A stretch of 64,000 nt of DNA from Gordionus sp. m RMFG-2023 (taxonomy: Eukaryota > Nematomorpha > Gordioida > Chordodea > Parachordodidae): assembly GCF_954871325.1 (NCBI RefSeq), contig NC_088775.1, forward strand, positions 16,097,561 to 16,161,560, read 5' to 3'. This document shows positions 61,301 to 64,000 of the stretch, one piece after another; the stretch's first letter is position 1; every line of letters starts with the position of its first letter. The notes under the pieces were generated by a model. The model ran no database searches. It was not told the DNA's origin and saw only the letters and a program-made list of their open reading frames with translations. The position numbers and the translations under genes were made by a program.

Positions 61301-61533
61301 AATTATTATTTCAACAAAAATTTATAGCCTTATCTTTTTGACTTTGCATTTGCATGAATTTTAAAAAAAAACATTTCAAACCTTTAACTTCATATTTCGA
61401 GGTTATATTTTTATTCTGGGTTGCATCGATTTTAGCCAGTTTAATAAAATCATGTTCATCCAAATCAGATATTTGGTTTAATTCCTTAGCAGCTGATTTA
61501 TAATGCGGTTCGAGGGCCTTGCAATGACCACAC
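43398..61533 (-). CDS. Protein disulfide isomerase, PDIA4/ERp72-like (5' partial)
   Basis: An ER thiol-disulfide oxidoreductase that forms and rearranges disulfides in secretory proteins. Exons: 61533-61382, 61275-61204, 60694-60539, 56266-56118, 53790-53631, 52921-52811, 50693-50571, 50465-50265, 43829-43670, 43491-43398; all phases agree (about 460 residues). The first exon starts inside an active site (W)CGHCK, then [10 protein letters not shown] and [11 protein letters not shown] complete domain a. Domain b carries [15 protein letters not shown] and [10 protein letters not shown], an ERp72 hallmark. Domain b' has [13 protein letters not shown] and [10 protein letters not shown]. Domain a' has [27 protein letters not shown] and GFPTLVLF. 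The C-terminus is RIEL rather than KDEL or KEEL, a possible variant ER-retrieval signal. The first thioredoxin domain and the signal peptide must lie upstream, beyond the satellites. Both visible CGHC sites are intact. Introns reach 6.4 kb through nested transposons. Confidence 0.93.
44230..44933. mobile_element. hAT MITE with CGGATCGG motifs
   Basis: A perfect 8-bp target repeat caaagatc (44222-44229, 44934-44941) flanks inverted ends TAGGGATATACCGATA and TAGGGGTGTACCGATA. Subterminal CCGATATTT, ATCGGATCGG and GGCCGATA words repeat at both ends. There is no transposase. It lies in the last long intron of the PDIA4-like gene. Confidence 0.88.
47700..47922. mobile_element. hAT MITE, TAGTGTTGTTAAAC family (223 bp)
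   Basis: A perfect 8-bp target repeat gacattag (47692-47699, 47923-47930) surrounds a 223-bp imperfect palindrome whose ends read TAGTGTTGTTAAACGGCTC and TAGTGTTGTTAGATGGCTC. The inner words AAACGGCTAACTC and ATGAGCAAAATCTTGAGGC are family markers. This is the third level of a nest: MITE in Harbinger in foldback in a PDIA4 intron. Confidence 0.92.
48165..48350. repeat. 96-bp tandem duplication
   Basis: Two copies with period 96 share TTAGAACTATATAA, ATCTATATCTTAGGATT, GAGCCAAACA and AGATATGTTAAATG. They lie inside the Harbinger-like element. Confidence 0.8.
49201..49897. other. Intron segment of mixed composition
   Basis: 49310-49570 is less A/T-rich than its surroundings (CATGAGCACTGCTTAACG, CTCGAAAGCTGTATGCGG). 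On the plus strand it has a short frame reading [16 protein letters not shown], but no family is recognised. It may be a decayed transposon. Confidence 0.35.
49898..50110. repeat. TAGTGTTGTTAAAC-family hAT MITE
   Basis: The ends TAGTATTGTTAAACGGCTC and TAGTGTTGTTAAATCGGCTC face each other, with GATTTTGTTCATAGATGGCA inside. No convincing target duplication. It lies in the intron between 50265 and 43829 of the PDIA4-like gene. Confidence 0.8.
50770..50990. repeat. TAGTGTTGTTAAAC-family MITE, degenerate
   Basis: CGGCTAGGGTTGAGTCGATT at the left and TTATCAACACTA at the right surround CTCATAGATGGCACACAGG and AATCTCGAG, which match the family interior. Older than the 47700 copy. Confidence 0.65.
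51470..51612. repeat. Small hAT-like inverted-repeat MITE
   Basis: ACCTGCAGAGGTACC near 51470 is mirrored by ACCCTGCAGGTCTCTG at the right end, with CCGGATTTTTC and AACCCGGATAT in the arms. It is similar in style to the elements at 2495 and 22600. Confidence 0.5.
51764..51842. repeat. Palindromic MITE, GTTAGCGCGAATTC family
   Basis: CATCACAGTTAGCGCGAATT and the reverse-complement arm GAATTCGCGCTAACTGTGAA form a tight hairpin with a very short loop. Relative of 12741-12856. Confidence 0.75.
53016..53126. repeat. Palindromic MITE, GTTAGCGC family
   Basis: TTACCCTGCATTCAGTTAGC at the left and CTAAATGCAGGGTAA at the right are inverted. The loop contains TACACATAAATACGGAATAT. It abuts a second copy. 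Confidence 0.75.
53124..53227. repeat. Palindromic MITE, GTTAGCGC family, second copy
   Basis: TAACCCCTCGTTCTTGGTTA with GCGCAAATTC at the left and GCGCTAACTATGAATAAGGG with GTTAA at the right. It shares the GGGTAACCCC junction with the previous copy, so one may have inserted at the edge of the other. Confidence 0.7.
54204..54412. repeat. TAGTGTTGTTAAAC-family MITE, GGCCCG variant
   Basis: TATTGTTGAACGGCCCGGCC and the inverted AAGTGTTGTTAAACGGCCCA are the ends. TTAAAATTTTAGCCAAAATA and AATCTCGAGGCC lie inside. It belongs with the variants at 16296 and 36836. Confidence 0.75.
55240..55570. repeat. Probable dispersed repeat, origin unclear
   Basis: 55255-55335 contains GGATGCCCTTCCTGACATCA and CCCGTCGAGGAAAACGG, less A/T-rich than its surroundings and reminiscent of SINE-type conserved tracts. 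55440-55570 has GTCGAGTTGAC-type and GGCCCGACAT words like the GGCCC hAT-like elements. Boundaries and family are not established. Confidence 0.3.
55843..56050. repeat. Possible Harbinger-like MITE
   Basis: GGCTGTGCCCAAAATATCA at the left resembles the terminus of the 47443-48968 element, and GATATGTCCAAAATCATTTT (reverse strand) closes the right side. No target duplication was confirmed. Confidence 0.45.
56332..56554. mobile_element. hAT MITE, TAGTGTTGTTAAAC family (223 bp)
   Basis: A perfect 8-bp target repeat ctcacaaa (56324-56331, 56555-56562). The ends TAGTGTTGTTAAATGGCTCG and TAGTGTTGTTAAACGGCTCG are inverted, as are the inner GTTTTGAGCCGATTTTTAAA arms. It is the same length as the 47700 copy, so this is the intact family form. 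Confidence 0.93.
57545..57859 (+). CDS. Unrecognised 104-codon open frame in a PDIA4 intron
   Basis: Starts [15 protein letters not shown] and ends [10 protein letters not shown]. It is long for a chance frame in DNA this A/T-rich and has mixed residue usage, so it may be real or a decayed transposon gene. No domain, membrane segment or signal peptide is evident, it has no visible relatives in the window, and it is antisense to the host gene. Function unknown. Confidence 0.25.
   Translation: MKCRIPEEKIQIIELFFMEFQHLRYFSAHKFIKVNRWCRNQSTTFYQYVGVYNKFTRGILSSEAEDSSLYILISFFKTVLKHELISFHQLTAFCIVEFIEAHFY
58261..58394. repeat. 68-bp tandem duplication
   Basis: Two copies with period 68 contain CTTCCTTTTTCCTCC, CCCATTTTCGATTATTAAC and AAAATTAAAAACCTTTAG. 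A diverged relative of the same tract, with similar flanks, is at 56786-56850, so the unit is also dispersed. Confidence 0.85.
58440..58990 (+). mobile_element. LINE remnant, 3' part of ORF2
   Basis: The plus strand carries, in changing frames, [29 protein letters not shown] and [18 protein letters not shown]. These correspond to the post-RT zinc-knuckle region and C-terminal domain of LINEs with GVQQGDPLGPLLF-type reverse transcriptase, the same type as at 20280 and 41497. Broken by stops; 3' end not defined. Confidence 0.6.
60181..60372. repeat. TAGTGTTGTTAAAC-family MITE, degenerate
   Basis: TATTGCAAAACGGCTGGC at the left and GACCGTTTAATAACCTA at the right surround TTTTACTCATAGATGACAGA and GAAATCTCGAAGC. 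It is an aged copy with a shortened left arm. Confidence 0.6.
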
Positions 61534-61582
61534 CTTTGCCATTTAAATAAATATTTTAATAGTAATTATTTGGTTATTGCCA

Positions 61583-61660
61583 AGATCTGCTAAAGTAGGT
61601 CCAAACTGTACCTGGCTTAATTGAGCCATATTTTAAAAAAAATATTCATTTGGGTTAGAC
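61583..61660. repeat. Fragment of hAT-like element
   Basis: AGATCTGCTAAAGTAGGTCC is close to the left terminus at 2500 (AGATCTGCAAAAGTAGGCCC). The opposite end was not found. It lies in the intron upstream of the first PDIA4 exon seen. Confidence 0.45.
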
Positions 61661-62040
61661 TAAAATTATAGATTGCTAAATTCCTATATATTTAAATATT
61701 GTGCAAATTTTGGGAGCAAAAAATGTTAGCAGTTTTTCAAAAAAAATTATATGAAATTGTGTCCAAAGCTGGCATCTAAAGTTTTAAAACTTTAAGAAAC
61801 CCTAATATTAAAGTTTTTAAAATTTTTCAAATATGTTTTGGTCATATTTTTATTTTTCTATAACAAAATAAAGGTCTACTATATATCACAAATCCAATCC
61901 CATATCATACAAAGACAATCTGATAAAAAATAATGATTTATTCATGATTTTAATTTATCACATATCTTTAAATATTTTCTAATAATTAACTGTAAACTAT
62001 GAAAACAAAAAACACTATAAGATTTTCAATTTGTCATGGG

Positions 62041-62740
62041 TAGTGTTGTTAAAACGCCGCGAGTCGCGACCCCGACCCAAAGCTCGGGTCGTTTTATTCG
62101 ACTCCGACTCAATGTTTGGGTCGTTTTTTTCGACTTCGACCCGAGTTCAAGCCGAAATAAACGACTTCGACCCAAAATATGGGTCGTTTTTTTCGACTCC
62201 GACCCAAGTCCAAGCCGAAAAAAACGACCTCGACCCAAAATATGGGTCGTTTTTTACGACTCCGACTCAAAATTTGGGTCGTATTTTTCGACTCAAATTT
62301 GAAATTTGGGTCGTATTTTTCGACTTAAACTTGAAGTTTGGGTCATATTTTTCGACTCAAACTTGAAGTTTGGGTCGTATTTTTCGACTAAAACTTGAAG
62401 TTTGGGTCGTATTTTTCGACTAAAACTTGAAGTTTGGGTCGTATTTTTCGACTAAAACTTGAAGTTTGGGTCGTATTTTTCGACTAAAACTTGAAGTTTG
62501 GGTCGTATTTTTCGACTCAAACTTGAAGTTTGGGTCGTATTTTTCGACTCCAACTCAAAGTTTGGGTCGTTTTTCTGACTCAGACTCAAACATCGGGTCG
62601 TTTTATTCAATCCGACTCAAAATATGGATCTTTCTTTTTAAAGACGACTTAAAGTTAGGGTTGCTTTTTTTCACCCTTAACCCAATATCTAGATCATTTT
62701 TTTTGACCAAAAGTCAAATAACATTTAGTATATATTAATA
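62041..62740. repeat. 32-bp minisatellite starting with a hAT terminus
   Basis: The tract begins TAGTGTTGTTAAAACG, like the hAT MITE family. GACYCAAA/TTTGGGTC hairpin words then repeat, irregular at first and from about 62290 to 62570 with a strict 32-bp period (TTGAAGTTTGGGTCGTATTT then TTCGACTAAAAC). It decays again towards 62740. No opposite terminus was found. Open frames over it are repeat translations and are not coding. Confidence 0.9.
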
Positions 62741-62822
62741 TTATAGGCGGGAAAGTTACTTAAAACTTCTTTAAATTATAATGCTCTGGATTAACTATTC
62801 ATCATAGTTATTTTTTAAAATT

Positions 62823-64000
62823 TTTAAGTGAAGATGCACCATAGAAAAGAGCCATTTGTTATGATGGTTATTTTTGAACTTTTTTAAATGAAATAGATGA
62901 AAATATATATTCTAAACATGTTAAATTAAAAATTCAGTGAGGATGTATCATATATAGGTGACAATTGTCATAATCGCTATTTTTGAACTTTTTCAAATTT
63001 TTTTAAAGGAAATATCTAAAAATATATATTCTAAACATGTTAAATTAAAAATTCAGTGAGGATGTATCATAGATAGGTGACAATTGTCATAATCGCTATT
63101 TTTGAATTTTTTCAAATTTTTTTAAAGGAAATAGCTAAAAATATATATTCTAAACATGTTAAATTAAAAATTCAGTGAGGATGTATCATAGATAGGTGAC
63201 AATTGTCATAATCGTTATTTTTGAACTTTTTTCAATTTTTTTAAAGGAAATAGCTAAAAATATATATTCTAAACATGTTAAATTAAAAATTCAGTGAGGA
63301 TGTATCATATATAGGTGACAATTGTCATAATCGCTATTTTTGAATTTTTTCAAATTTTTTTAAAGGAAATATCTAAAAATATATATTCTAAACATGTTAA
63401 ATTAAAAATTCAGTGAGGATGTATCATATATAGGTGACAATTGTCATAATCGCTATTTTTGAACTTTTTCAAATTTTTTTAAAGGAAATATCTAAAAATA
63501 TATATTCTAAACATGTTAAATTAAAAATTCAGTGAGGATGTATCATAGATAGGTGACAATTGTCATAATCGCTATTTTTGAATTTTTTCAAATTTTTTTA
63601 AAGGAAATAGCTAAAAATATATATTCTAAACATGTTAAATTAAAAATTCAGTGATGATGTATCATATATAGGTGACAATTGTCATAATCGCTATTTTTGA
63701 ATTTTTTCAAATTTTTTTAAAGGAAATAGCTAAAAATATATATTCTAAACATGTTAAATTAAAAATTCAGTGAGGAAGTATCATATATAGGTGACAATTG
63801 TCATAATCGCTATTTTTGAACTTTTTCAAATTTTTTTAAAGGAAATAGCTAAAAATATATATTCTAAACATGTTAAATTAAAAATTCAGTGAGGATGTAT
63901 CATAGATAGGTGACAATTGTCATAATCGCTATTTTTGAATTTTTTCAAATTTTTTTAAATAAAATAGCTAAAAATATATATTCTAAACATGTTAAATTAA
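62823..64000. repeat. 119-bp satellite array, continues past the window
   Basis: Phase points (GATGTATCAT) fall at 62942, 63061, 63180, 63299, 63418, 63537, 63656, 63775 and 63894, exactly 119 apart; a diverged first unit starts near 62823. Unit markers are GGTGACAATTGTCATAATCG, ATATATATTCTAAACATGTT and AATTAAAAATTCAGTGAGG. Units differ at few sites (ata versus aga in the first marker, cttttt versus attttt, atatc versus atagc). It is related to units in the arms of the 45332-49200 element. Confidence 0.97.

Noticed and set aside
62031-62738. Overlapping open frames with repeats such as FGSYFSTQT
   Set aside because: They are translations of the 32-bp minisatellite in several frames and on both strands; no independent coding evidence.
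62823-64000. Possible CRISPR-like regular repeats
   Set aside because: Units are contiguous 119-bp satellite monomers without unique spacers, in a eukaryotic genome.

Overview
The window is AT-rich eukaryotic DNA (by eye roughly three quarters A/T). It has spliced GT-AG genes with very short (47-109 nt) and very long introns, and a heavy load of hAT-type DNA transposons, hairpin MITEs, LINE fragments and satellites. The gene content (ADAMTS-like reprolysins, a trypsin-like protease and a PDIA4/ERp72-type protein disulfide isomerase) indicates an animal. The sequence alone does not give the phylum; an AT-rich invertebrate is the safest statement. All four recognisable host genes lie on the minus strand, so they read from high to low coordinates.

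Layout. 1-1771: AT-rich DNA with no gene seen. 1772-12629: ADAMTS-like gene 1; the very 5' exon was not found, six exons were, and its last intron (6.3 kb) holds a nested hAT pair, a hairpin MITE and a 2.1 kb decayed hAT. 12630-15879: mostly empty, with one palindromic MITE. 15880-17353: a trypsin-like serine protease in five exons with an intact catalytic triad. 17354-28491: transposon territory (hAT at 18155-19791, LINE remnant about 20280-22500, hAT at 24733-28089 with another hAT inside it). 28492-36348: ADAMTS-like gene 2, a full-length model of seven exons and about 790 residues. 36349-43397: MITEs, a long inverted-repeat element and a LINE fragment. 43398-61533 and beyond: a PDIA4-like gene, ten exons seen, 5' end outside the recognised part, introns packed with transposons. 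These include a 3.9 kb foldback element that carries a Harbinger-like element that itself carries a hAT MITE. 61534-64000: a 32-bp minisatellite that starts with a hAT terminus, then a 119-bp satellite running off the window.

Exons were joined by reading splice sites and checking that every exon length agrees with the codon phase. Gene 1 and gene 2 have the same intron phases at all matching positions, including a phase-2 intron inside the zinc-binding motif, so they are tandem paralogues. Both combine an ADAMTS-like head (prodomain, M12B protease, cysteine-rich module, thrombospondin-like module) with a C-terminal membrane helix. This is unusual, because the ADAMTS family is normally secreted. 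The serine protease between them suggests a small extracellular-proteolysis cluster; the PDI gene would act in the ER on such disulfide-rich secretory proteins, but no functional link is shown by the sequence.

The most interesting non-gene signals are the following. The terminal 119-bp satellite is homologous to units in the arms of the foldback element. Several hAT families each carry their own short palindromic motif repeated near their ends. A (TTTC)n tract sits just upstream of a splice acceptor in gene 2. Many related copies of one 223-bp hAT MITE lie within one gene. No tRNA, rRNA, CRISPR array, LTR element or virus-like element was recognised.
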